The translations under genes were made by a program, and so were the position numbers. A stretch of 38,741 nt of DNA. Source: Allomyces macrogynus ATCC 38327. Its lineage: Eukaryota > Blastocladiomycota > Blastocladiomycetes > Blastocladiales > Blastocladiaceae. A model generated the notes under the pieces. It saw only the letters and a program-made list of their open reading frames with translations, searched no databases and had not been told where the DNA came from. The stretch is taken from assembly GCA_000151295.1 (NCBI GenBank), contig GG745336.1, forward strand, positions 136,286 to 175,026, given 5' to 3'. Shown here piece after piece: positions 1-8,784 of the stretch (the stretch's first letter is position 1; the number at the start of each line of letters is the position of its first letter).

Positions 1-1830
1 TCGATCGCGCGCCAGTCGCGCGTGCACGTGACGCCCGGCATCGTTTCAACGACCAAGGGCTCCGGCTCGAGCTGCGCGCGGTGGAACTTTTCGACGTTGG
101 CCATGGCCACGTCGATGGCCGCGCGCACCTTGTCAGACAGCGCCGACGGCGCATAGTGCTGTGCGAACGGTGGGAGCAAGACGGGCGACGCGAGCTCGGC
201 CTTGTCAAACTTCTTGGTCAGGTCGAGCAATGCCTTGTCGCCTTGCGTGCGCACGGCGTCGACGATCGGCTCGACAATCGCCTGGATCTTGCCCGAATCG
301 AGGATCGGCCGCTGCAAGAGCGCCGCGTACTCGGTTGTTGACACGGAACGGAGGTCAACGACGCGCATCTTGAGCCCGGCGTTCGGGTCCTCGGGCGCCG
401 CCGCGGGTGCCGGGACGGGAGCCTTGGGTGCTACCGGCGCTTGCTCGGCCGACCTCGTTTCCTGCGCCTTCTCCGCGACCGCCGCGGCGTACTTGGGTTT
501 CGCGTTCCCCGGACGGCGCGACACCTTGCGCGCGCGCGCGTCGAGCACCTTCTCGATATCCAGCAACGAGACGCCCATGCTCGTCGCGCGCGCGAGCGCG
601 AAGTAAATCAGATCCGCGGCCTCGCCCGCGACCTCGTCCTTACTGCGCGCATCGACGAGTTCCTGCGCCTCCTCGAGCACTTTCGCCGCCAGCAACTTGT
701 CGTCCTCAAACAACCGGCGCGTGTACGACCCGGCCGGCGCATCGACCATCCTCTTCTCCAACGTCTCGGCCAGAGCAGCAACTCCGGTGCCCGAGGCCGC
801 GCCGGCGCCGAAACACGACCGGGTGCCATTATGGCAGAACCCGAGTCCGTGCTGGTCGACGACAAACTGCAGCGTGTCGCGGTCGCAGTCGTAGTCGATG
901 CGGAGCAGCGCCTGCGTCGCGCCCGACGTCAGGCCCTTGTACCAGAGCCCGCGCGTGCGCGAGTGGTAGACGCCCTGGCCCGTGCGAATCGCTTCGCCAA
1001 CGGGACGTGACCGACGAGTAGGCGAGCCCGAGCGCGTGGCCGCGCGCGTCTACGACGACCGTCGGGAACAGACCGTCGGGCCGGTCGGTCGCGAGCGGCG
1101 CCGTTGCGGCGGCACCAACGTCGAGCAGAGCCGGGTCGGTCGAGGGCGTCAGCGCGATTTGGGATGCGGGGCAGGCGACGTTGAGCCCGGCCTTGTCGGC
1201 GGCACCGATGAGTGCGGCCGTGACGGGCACGGACGGTGCTTGGATCGTGAAGACGCGCGTCGCGTCTCCGCGCTTGGTCGCGGCGCTCAGGTTCTTGACG
1301 GCGTCGCGCGCGACCGTGCGCAGGAATGCCGCTTTCTTGTCGGCGTTCGCGTCGTCGGAAACGTCGCCGACAGGCGCGACGGGCAGGGCGGGCCACGAGA
1401 GCCAGTAGCCGCCGGCGACGGCCGGGTTCAGCGCGGCGATACAGTCGAGCAGGTCCTTTTCGTTGCTGAGCGTTGCGCCGGACGCAGAGAGCTGCACGTG
1501 GATGCGGGATGCGGGCAGGCCCGAAGCTTTCAGAGTCGCGGCGAGCGACGACGCCGTCGACTTGGTCAGGGCTGGGGTCGGGTCGAGCAGGACCCCCGCG
1601 GCGCCCGCGTCGAGGAACTGGGTCGCGGTCGTGAGCCACGTGTCCGGGTCGCTCGTGAGGGCGACGGGGACCGGCACGATGGCCGAGGTCAGGTCGAGGT
1701 CGGTCGGGATTGTATTGCCGGCAGCGGGGCGCACGAGCACGGTCGCGAACAGCGACAGCTTGGCAAGGGTAGCGCGCGCGGCGTCGGTGCTGGCGGGCGG
1801 CGCGGGTAGGTCGAGGATCGGGACGAGCAT
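1..1830 (-). CDS. HIS4: HIS4-type multifunctional histidine biosynthesis protein, 3' end outside window, one frameshift
   Basis: In fungi this cytosolic protein catalyses the phosphoribosyl-AMP cyclohydrolase, phosphoribosyl-ATP pyrophosphohydrolase and histidinol dehydrogenase steps of histidine synthesis. Seen here, in order from the ATG at 1830: a fungal HIS4-like N-terminal region (MLVPILDLP start); the cyclohydrolase domain (GLFPTVVVDARGHALGLAYS, then GEAIRTGQGVYHSRTRG, DYDCDRD and GFCHNGTRSC); the pyrophosphohydrolase domain (RRLFEDDKLLAAKVLEEAQE, then DEVAGEAADLIYF); and the beginning of histidinol dehydrogenase (AYALLQRP-like segment, GDKALLDLTKKFD, VETMPGVTC), which runs off the left edge. 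The frame is lost at the GGG run at 1002-1004 (plus strand) inside the cyclohydrolase domain: one extra base turns SVGEAIRTGQG into an unrelated reading. No GT-AG intron would repair it. Because everything downstream is conserved, a base-calling error or a recent mutation is likely. Confidence 0.93.
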
Positions 1831-2423
1831 CGTGGTCGTAGGTGGTGGTTGGTCGGGGAGAGAGAGGGATTCGGTGTGATCGAGGCCACGAGATGTGCGC
1901 GCGTTGGCTCCTTTTTCACATCGCGCGCGGCGCCCACGTTATTTTCCGGCGCAGCAAGAGTCATCGCGCGCGCCGATTCCGCTCGCGTCGCCTCGTGCCG
2001 ACACTCGGCCCCAGACAAACTTGGGCGGCAAAGGTGGTGCGCTAGGACGTTCGCCGTCACCGTTGGTCAGCACGGTCCTGCCAGCTTCGGGTGTGTTGCC
2101 GGCAGCCGGTACATGCATACACCCCGCAACACACCGGATCATGGTCGAGAACGTTGGCGCGTGGGGTAATGGCGCCATGCGCTCGGCGTAACCGGCGGAG
2201 GCCCGCGTGGCAACGGCGAGGATGGTGCCGGAGTCGGTGGAGAACAGATGAAGCGGCCCCACAACAACGTTGCAGACGATCAGTTGGGAGACATTTGGAA
2301 ACGCAATGACTCTGCCGTGAATCACGTGCAACTCGACTCACACGCCCATCACTTCCATTGCTGCATTGAGTTGAACACGCTATAGTTGTTGCACTAATTT
2401 CCAATTTGTGCAGTTTAAAGCAA
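1831..2423. other. Intergenic region upstream of HIS4
   Basis: No convincing coding sequence. It should hold the HIS4 promoter (read leftwards) and the 5' flank of the tRNA gene. An E-box and two near-matches to a Gcn4 site lie at 2307-2340 and are listed separately. No clear TATA box is visible within 150 bp of the HIS4 start. Confidence 0.5.
2307..2340. promoter_or_regulatory. Candidate amino-acid-control / E-box cluster upstream of HIS4
   Basis: CACGTG lies at 2323-2328. It is flanked by TGACTCT (2307-2313) and CGACTCA (2334-2340), each six of seven matches to the fungal Gcn4 site TGACTCA. HIS4 is a classical Gcn4 target in yeast, so the grouping is suggestive. It lies about 480-520 bp from the HIS4 ATG and only about 85 bp from the tRNA gene, and short motifs like these arise by chance. 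Confidence 0.25.
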
Positions 2424-2495
2424 GGGGCCTTGGCGCAACGGTAGCGCGTGTGACTCCAGATCACAAGGTTGGGAGTTCGAATCTCTCAGGCCTCA
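2424..2495 (+). tRNA. tRNA-Trp (anticodon CCA)
   Basis: A complete intronless cloverleaf of 72 nt. The acceptor GGGGCCT pairs with AGGCCTC (one G-U) and is followed by discriminator A at 2495. The D arm is GCGC/GCGC around AACGGTA. The anticodon stem TGTGA/TCACA encloses loop CTCCAGA, with anticodon CCA at 2456-2458. The T stem GGGAG/CTCTC encloses loop TTCGAAT. U33 is present. The 3' CCA is not encoded, as expected in a nuclear gene. No run of four T residues, the usual RNA polymerase III stop, occurs until 2638, about 140 nt downstream. Confidence 0.95.
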
Positions 2496-2622
2496 TCAGT
2501 TTCGTTCAATGTTCTTCGCTGGTAAACACAAAGTGTTTGTCCAACATCCATTCCTGTTATCTCTCCTCTTTCACCCTATCGGCTTCCATCATTGAGCGTG
2601 TCATCGCTCACTCTCTGTGCGT

Positions 2623-2648
2623 TTGGAGCAAAACCAGTTTTGCTCCAA
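2623..2648. repeat. Perfect 12-bp inverted repeat with 2-nt loop
   Basis: TTGGAGCAAAAC at 2623-2634 is followed by CA and then GTTTTGCTCCAA at 2637-2648. Every base pairs. The right arm carries TTTT at 2638-2641, the first four-T run after the upstream tRNA gene, so it could act as a distant polymerase III stop. It could equally be a chance palindrome or the footprint of a small element. The rest of 2496-2833 holds no gene I can recognise. Confidence 0.6.
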
Positions 2649-2833
2649 CGCCATGGCCTCACTACCACAGACTGTTTCTGCGCTGACAACCCTCACCCAC
2701 CAAGAGAAACCCAAGACATAGCTTGGACCTAAGAACGTCCTTGCACACCCATGCCGACTCGTTGTATTCCTCTACCTATTTCCAGAGCGTGCAGAGAGCC
2801 GTTCATGGGGGCGGAAAGCAAGCAAGGCACCCA

Positions 2834-2906
2834 GAGGTGTTGGCTCAACTGTCAGCGCGTGCGACGCCAGATCGCAAAGTGAGGAGTCCGAATCTCTTCC
2901 ACCTCA
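2834..2906 (+). pseudogene. Degenerate tRNA-Trp-like sequence
   Basis: This stretch folds like, and aligns along its whole length with, the tRNA-Trp gene 410 bp upstream. The acceptor GAGGTGT pairs with CCACCTC except for one mismatch. The anticodon stem TGCGA/TCGCA is intact and the loop CGCCAGA still carries CCA at the anticodon position. However, the universally conserved U33 is G, the D stem has a mismatch (GCTC/GCGC), and the T loop is TCCGAAT instead of TTCGAAT. Paired stem changes such as GAGGTG with CACCTC suggest either past selection or a different source gene. Most likely a tRNA pseudogene. Confidence 0.65.
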
Positions 2907-3368
2907 GGAAAGTTGGTAAGTCGCACCCACCGTTGCGCTTTGCACGCGCGAACTCGGCGTGGGCATTGATATTTTCTTTTTTCCTTTGGCCATTCTCCTG
3001 GAGTGGCCGCCTTGAAGATACGGATTTGTTCCAATGTTCAGTCTCGCCGTCTTGCCCTTGGGCCTCTTTTGGTGTGTCGACAATGCAAATGGACTGGATC
3101 GCGCTGTTGAAAGTGGCCATGTGAATACTTAAGTCCAGATCGGAAATGGAACCAGTCCGTCGTGCAAGGGAAACCCACTTGTGCATCAAACTCGATCATG
3201 TTCCACCCCGCCATGGGCACAAACGTACGGCGCGCACACAACTTGACGCCGAAAAGCTCCTCCACCAGCACGTTCCAAAAGACGACCGTGCTCCACTCGG
3301 CGCAGCTGATCGACTGCCACCGGCTCTCGCACCATGCCGCGCCCGCGCCGCGTCGCACGCTTGGCTTT
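2907..3368. other. Intergenic, 3' flank of RPT3
   Basis: No gene recognised. Short ORFs on both strands lack recognisable similarity. A T-rich run (TTTTCTTTTTTCC, about 2972-2984) follows the tRNA-like sequence and could end polymerase III transcription. The segment next to 3369 should include the RPT3 3' untranslated region. Confidence 0.4.
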
Positions 3369-4680
3369 TTACTTGTAGAATTCAAACTCGTTGTCGGCCT
3401 TCTTGACGTTGGCCTTGTACCCCTTTTCAATGTCCTTGGCGAGGATCATGTACCGGTTCTTGCGCACAGCCTGCATGCCGGCTTCTTGGCAGATCGAGGC
3501 AATCTCGGCGCCCGAGAGCTTGTCGGCGCGCGACACGACTAGATGCGGATCGCGACGCGTCAGTTTCGCGAATTCATCACCCCAGCCATCTCCACCGAAA
3601 TACAATCGTACAGTCCTCGAGATCCACCTCGTCGCTCAAGTTCATCTTGGCCGTGACCGTCTGGAAAATCAGCCGTTTCTGGCGTCGGTCGGGCGTCGGG
3701 AACTCGATCTTGCGGTCCAGGCGACCTGGCCGCAGGAGGGCCGGATCGAGCGTGTCGGCACGGTTCGTGGCCATGATGACTTTCACGTTCGACGTCTGGT
3801 CGAACCCGTCCATTTGGTTGAGCAATTCGAGCAAAATGCGCTGCACTTCGCGGTCGGCGCCCGTCTGCGCGTCGAACCGCTTGGTCGCAATCGCATCGAC
3901 CTCGTCAATGAAAATGATGCACGGCGAGTTTTCGCGCGCGAGCCGGAACACGTCGCGCACCATGCGCGGGCCCTCGCCGAGGTATTTCTGGACAAACTCG
4001 GACCCGACGACGCGAATGAACGAGGCCGTCGTGTGGTGCGCGACAGCCTTGACGAGCATTGTCTTGCCCGTGCCCGGCGGGCCGTAGAGCAGGACGCCGC
4101 GCGGCGGGTCGATCCCGATTTGCCGGTACAGATCGAAATGCGTGAGCGGCAGCTCGACGGCCTCGCGAATCTCCTGCTTCTGCATGTCGAGCCCGCCCAC
4201 GTCGGCGTAGGTCACGTCAGGCTTCTCGGTCGCCTGCAGCATCTGGATCGACGAGTCGGCCTCGGGCGGCAGGACGTTGACGAGCGCGTTCGAGTGCCGG
4301 TGCAGGGCCACGGTCGTCGACGGCTTGAGCAGTTCGCGGTCGAGCGTCGACAGGATGCGCACGAGGTAGTTGGACCCGGTCGTCGACCCGATAATGCCCG
4401 TGTGCGCGTCGATCGCCTCGAGGAACTGGCCAATGACCAAGGGCACGGACTGGATGCGCTTGACTTCCTCCTGCGCGCGGAGAAGCTCGCGCTTTAGGTT
4501 GCGGTACTCGTCCTTGATGTACTCTTCCTGCAGGTCGAGGAACTCGAGGTGCCGCTCGAGTTTCTTGAGTTTCGTGTAGAGGTCGTCGACGGCGAGTTCG
4601 GAGAGCAGGTCGTGCTTGTCGGCGGCGGGGAGGGACGTGGCCGACGCGGCGCGCGCCGGGAGGATGCCGATCTCGTCCAT
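3369..4680 (-). CDS. RPT3: 26S proteasome regulatory ATPase subunit Rpt3 (PSMC4-like)
   Basis: One of six AAA ATPases in the base of the 19S regulatory particle, which unfold ubiquitinated substrates and feed them into the 20S core. Two exons, 4680-3612 and 3538-3369, with a 73-nt intron (GTACGA...CTAG, branch-like AACTGAC), give 412 residues against about 418 in human PSMC4. Seen: the MDEIGIL start; an N-terminal coiled coil with [15 protein letters not shown]; the OB-type region with [19 protein letters not shown]; Walker A GPPGTGKT at residues 200-207; Walker B with D259-E260 in IIFIDEVDA; the second region of homology [20 protein letters not shown]; and a C-terminal helix ending EFEFYK. 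Subunit identity rests on [20 protein letters not shown] and [15 protein letters not shown] together with the Rpt3-type C-terminus. It is divergent from the ABC-F gene. Confidence 0.96.
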
Positions 4681-5310
4681 GGTGTTGCGTGGGCGGTGCT
4701 GGTGCGGGGTAGAGCGTGCAGGCGTCGGTGCGCGCGGTGGAGGGTGTGATCGTGCGACGGGGTCGGCACGGTCGTGATCGCAGTGGTCGCGTGCAGGTGT
4801 GGTGGAAACGACGACATGGAGATACATCGCAGGCTGACGCGCGCGACCACCTGACAGAGCTGCCAGATCTGTTGCGATGCATGCTTGCGGCAGGCACCTG
4901 CGCTCGGTTGGGCAGGGACCCACGACTCGGGCGCAGCCGCGGATCGGCGCTTCGATTGAGTCACCGTGTCCTGGTCTTGCCGCCGCCACCACCACCGCCG
5001 CCGCCGCGCTGACCACCGACGCGGACGGCCTCACGGCGACGGCGACGCGCACTTGCAGCACATTTCACGTTTGCCGCGGCGTGTCCCACGAGTGCCGCGC
5101 CGCAAGCGCCTCGCTCCAATGCTTCGATGCGCCAACGCGCGAGAGCCGCCGAGCCAGATCCACCTTGCCGAGCTGTCCAGCTGCAAGCAAATATATATCC
5201 GCGACGGTCCCCTCGACCGGCGTAGTACTTGCAGTACATCAATCCAAGAACGACACGCTGCGCCAGCCCAGCCAGTCGCAACTTGACGCTCAGCACGACT
5301 CGCCACCACG
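4681..5310. promoter_or_regulatory. Divergent promoter region between RPT3 and the ABC-F gene
   Basis: The 630 bp between two divergently transcribed ATG codons must contain both promoters and 5' untranslated regions. A TATATAT run lies at 5192-5198, about 115 bp before the ABC-F ATG. A CCG/CCACC-rich run lies at 4980-5008. No fungal proteasome control element (GGTGGCAAA) is visible on either strand. Confidence 0.45.
5192..5198 (+). promoter_or_regulatory. Possible TATA box of the ABC-F gene
   Basis: TATATAT stands out in an otherwise GC-rich region about 115 bp before the start codon at 5311, a plausible distance for a fungal TATA element with a short leader. Function not shown. Confidence 0.35.
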
Positions 5311-7777
5311 ATGCCCCCGCGCCGCAACAACAAGAAGTCGGGCTCGTCCAAGGCTGCCGCGCCCGCGCCTGCCTCGTCGGCATCCACCTCGGCCGCCTCC
5401 GCCAGTTCTACCTCGGCTGACGCCGGCGCGGGCCCGCGCGTCGTGGCCATCTCGCAAGTCTCGCGGTTCCACACCGAGTCGATCGACACCGACCCGCGCG
5501 ACGTGCTTCTCGACGGCGTGCACTTGACCGTCGACCGAAATGACCTGCTCGTCGACACGCGCCTGGTCCTCCGTCTCGGGCGGCACTATGCGCTCCTCGG
5601 GCGCAACGGCACGGGCAAGTCCACGCTGATGCGCGCGATCGCGACGCGCACGCTCGTGGGCTTTCCGACCAACCTGGCCGTCGTCATGATCGACCAGCAC
5701 CCGGACCGCGCCATGGTCGAGTCCGACCAGACACCACTGCAGTACCTGTTGGACGCCGACACGCATTATGCGACATTGTGTGCCGACGTCGATGCTCTCG
5801 AGGCCGCGGTGCAGGACGGGACCGAGGCCGAGGCGGTTCGTGCGATTCAAATGCGCAGGGCGCGCAAGGTGTTGACCGAGGCGCAAAGGATCGCGGATCA
5901 CCGGTCAGGTGCGCGCGGATTGGCGGCGCGAAATGAGTTGTTGGCGGCAGAGGCCGACGTGGATGCGCTCGCGCAGGGGATTAACGAGGTCGCGGTGGAT
6001 GAAATGGACGCGCACCGGTTGCTCGAGGAGCTCTACGAGGAGATCAACCTGGTACGGCTCTGGAACTTGTCGCGGTTTGTGATCGTCCGCGAGCTGACTT
6101 CGCTTGCGTGGGGAAATGTGTAGTACGACGAGGAAGAGCGCCGTCAACTCGCCGACTCGGTTCTGCGCGGACTCGGGTTCGACGATGCGCGGCTCGCGCA
6201 GCGCGTCGCCGACCTGTCGGGTGGATGGCAAATGCGCGCGAGCTTGGCCCGGTCACTGTTCTTGCCGTCGGACATCCTGATTTGCGATGAAGTCAGCAAT
6301 AACCTCGACTTGCCGGCGATCATTTGGTTCGTGCGGTTCTTCGTTCATCTCCGGCCGTTGCTTGACCCGAAACTAACCTGCGCGCGACAAGTGACTGTAG
6401 GCTCCAGCAGTACCTCCAGTCGCTGCCGCAAACCGTCGTGCTCATCTCGCACGACCGGCACCTGATCGAATCCGTCGCGCAGGAACTGATCGTGTTACGT
6501 GACAAGACGCTCACCTACTTTGACGGCACGCTCTCCACCTACGAGCGAGTCCAGCGCGAGACGCAGCGCTCCAAGCTCCGGCAACACGGCGCGATCGAGA
6601 AGCGCCGCGCGCAACTGCAAGCGCAGATCCAGCGCAACGTCGCGCACGCGCGGTCGACCGGGTCCGACAAGGCGCTGCTGCAAGCGGCGTCGCGCGCGAA
6701 ACGGATTGAGAAACTCGGCATGGAAAAGACAGCCGACGGGAAGCGGTTCAAGGTGTCGTACCGCGCGGGTTACCACTTTGACTACCGCCCGCCCGTGGTC
6801 TTGGACAAGCCCGAGCCGAAAGTGGCGTTCAAGGTGCCCGTGCCCGCTGCGCATCGGGCCGCGGATTCGGGGAGGGTGTTGCTGCGCGTGGATAACCTGA
6901 CGTTCACCTACCCGGGGACTGCAGCGCCGGTCCTGCGCGACGTCACGCTCGCGCTCGCGCCGCACGACCGCGTCGCGGTCCTCGGCGCGAACGGTGCGGG
7001 CAAGTCGACCCTCGTCAAGCTGCTCGTCGGCACGCTGTCCGCGCCGGGGGTCGCGCGCGAGCCGGGCGTGCGCGTCGGGTACGTCTCGCAGGCGCACGTC
7101 GCCGAATTGCTCGCCGACCCACACGTGCAGGAGGCGACGCCCGTGCGGCTGCTGGAGCAGTGGGCGCGCGAGCAAGGGCTGCCGACGGCCAATGTCGATT
7201 GGCACGCGCAACTCGGCGCGTTTGGGATCGGGCATGTCGGACACGTACCCGCCGCGCACTTGAGTGGTGGGCAGCTGGTGAAATTGGCGCTCGCGAGGGC
7301 GGGGCTTGGCGGGCCGCAGGTGTATATCTTGGATGAGGTCACGAACCATTTGGTACGTTTTCAAAAGTGGTGCGTGGTGGGGTGGACCGGGGAACTGACG
7401 ACCTGCCGCGAATCTAGGATCTCGCAAGTATTGAGGCGCTTGCGCGCGCATTGCGCGCGTTCCCCGGGGCGGTCCTGGCTGTCTCGCACGACCAGTGGTT
7501 CGTCCGGCAGCTTGTCGGCGAAAAGGACGATCTTGCGGACCACGGCGGCGAGGACGCATCGGATAGCGATAGTGGCGAAGACGACGACGGCGCCAAGAAG
7601 GGCACCGTCTACTTGGTCCAAGACGGGCAGCTCGTGCGGCGCGAGTCGGTGACCGACGCGGTCAAGATCCTGTCGAAGCCGCCCAAGAAGAAGAAGAAGA
7701 TGGTCGAGGGTGCGCCGGCTGAGCCGGTGGTCAAGGAAAAGGTGCGCTTTTCCAAGACCAAGGCCAAAAAGTTTTAG
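5311..7777 (+). CDS. ABC-F family ATPase (two ABC domains, no membrane segments)
   Basis: ABC-F proteins are soluble ATPases that act on ribosomes or in translation control. Four exons (5311-6051, 6124-6326, 6401-7352, 7418-7777; introns of 72, 74 and 65 nt with donors GTACGG, GTTCGT, GTACGT and TAG acceptors) give 751 residues. Seen: an Ala/Ser-rich basic N-terminus; first Walker A GRNGTGKST at residues 97-105; signature LSGGWQMRASLARS; degenerate Walker B ILICDEVSNNLDL; H-loop LISHDRHL; a charged linker (KRRAQLQAQIQRN, then SRAKRIEKLGMEKTADGKRF); second Walker A GANGAGKST; signature LSGGQLVKLALARA; second Walker B YILDEVTNHLDL; H-loop AVSHDQWFV; and a Lys-rich tail. Both Walker B motifs have V where nearly all ABC-F proteins have P (DEPT). 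It resembles an uncharacterised fungal ABC-F group more than Gcn20, Arb1 or eEF3, so no symbol is given. Confidence 0.9.
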
Positions 7778-8784
7778 CGTGGGTCCACGCGACGTGCTGC
7801 GAGGTGCTGAATCGAGGCGATGTCGGGATGTTCCTGGAGGAATAGAAGTGACGTGCACCGAGGTAAATGGAATCGTTCTCGCACCGTTGGAACTGCTTTC
7901 TTGTCTTGGAGCTGGTGCCTCAGATCTTGTTCTGAAACTCCATGTGCTTCCCCCCAAGGGCATCACCCAGCGCACGCTCTGTCACACGGCTGGTGCAATG
8001 CAGCCAATTCGAGGATCGGAATATCGCTGGGTGGAAATGTAGAAACGGTCTGGTACGAAAGTGCGCCAAGCGACGTCCTTGACATGTTGATCTCGGTTCG
8101 AAGCTCTTGTCATTTTGCGACATTTGTCCGTAGCAGCAACGAGCCATCATAACAAACAGGAGCCCACAGGTTACAGGGCGCGCGCTCAGGGGTGTGGAAG
8201 AAGCGCGCGAGCATCAAGGGAGAATTTGATTCTCTCAGACCCCCGACAAAATTCAAAGGGCTTGGCGACATGATAGTGGATCAGGAAAGATAACTCGGGT
8301 TGCCTTTTCACCCTTTATCCAGCAGTTCTGGCTCAAGGTCAGGCCAATATGATGCTTCCTTAGTGGAACACTTCCGAAACCTCATTTGCGCAAACACAAA
8401 ATCGCGTTTTTCTCGGCCTGTGTGCAACTTTTGGGTCCTTGCTGCTTTGCTTCAGAAAGTCCAAAACAACACTCTGCTGTGGTGCAAAGGCGAAGTGGAT
8501 GCGATTGCTGGTTGGCGAGATATCGTGGTTCAAAGATTTGGGTCAGGGGGGTCTTGGAATGGACCGATTTGCAATGCATTGGCAGGACTCCACTATATTC
8601 TTTTTGCACAGGGACAACGGGCCGACACAAGAAATCCAAGAAACTAGGGAACCGCAATAACGGCAAAATATTTGGTAGAGGAACGGTGGGTGGGGTGGAC
8701 AAGACAAGCGCAAACCAAATCAAACGTAACGACACATTAAATCAAACGAAACCCCGCGCGCGACGGCGACAGCACGGTGCGCGG
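7778..8784. other. Intergenic, 3' sides of the ABC-F and carrier genes
   Basis: About 1 kb between convergent genes with no recognisable protein gene. Reading frames here have no known domains and a more even base composition than the genes. Two weak tRNA-like stretches (8213-8280) are described separately. Confidence 0.4.
8213..8280 (+). repeat. Weak tRNA-Trp-like relics, 3' half followed by 5' half
   Basis: ATTCTCTCAGACCCC near 8228-8243, preceded by CAAGG, resembles the T arm and acceptor 3' half of the tRNA-Trp gene at 2424. About 15 nt further on, GGGCTTGGCG with GATAGTG (8258-8278) resembles its 5' half. The order suggests two damaged head-to-tail copies or a permuted fragment. Identity is only moderate and chance similarity is possible. 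Confidence 0.2.

Noticed and set aside
3391..4497. A 368-codon open frame opposite RPT3
   Set aside because: It is the antisense of a highly conserved proteasome ATPase in a GC-rich genome, where long shadow frames are expected.
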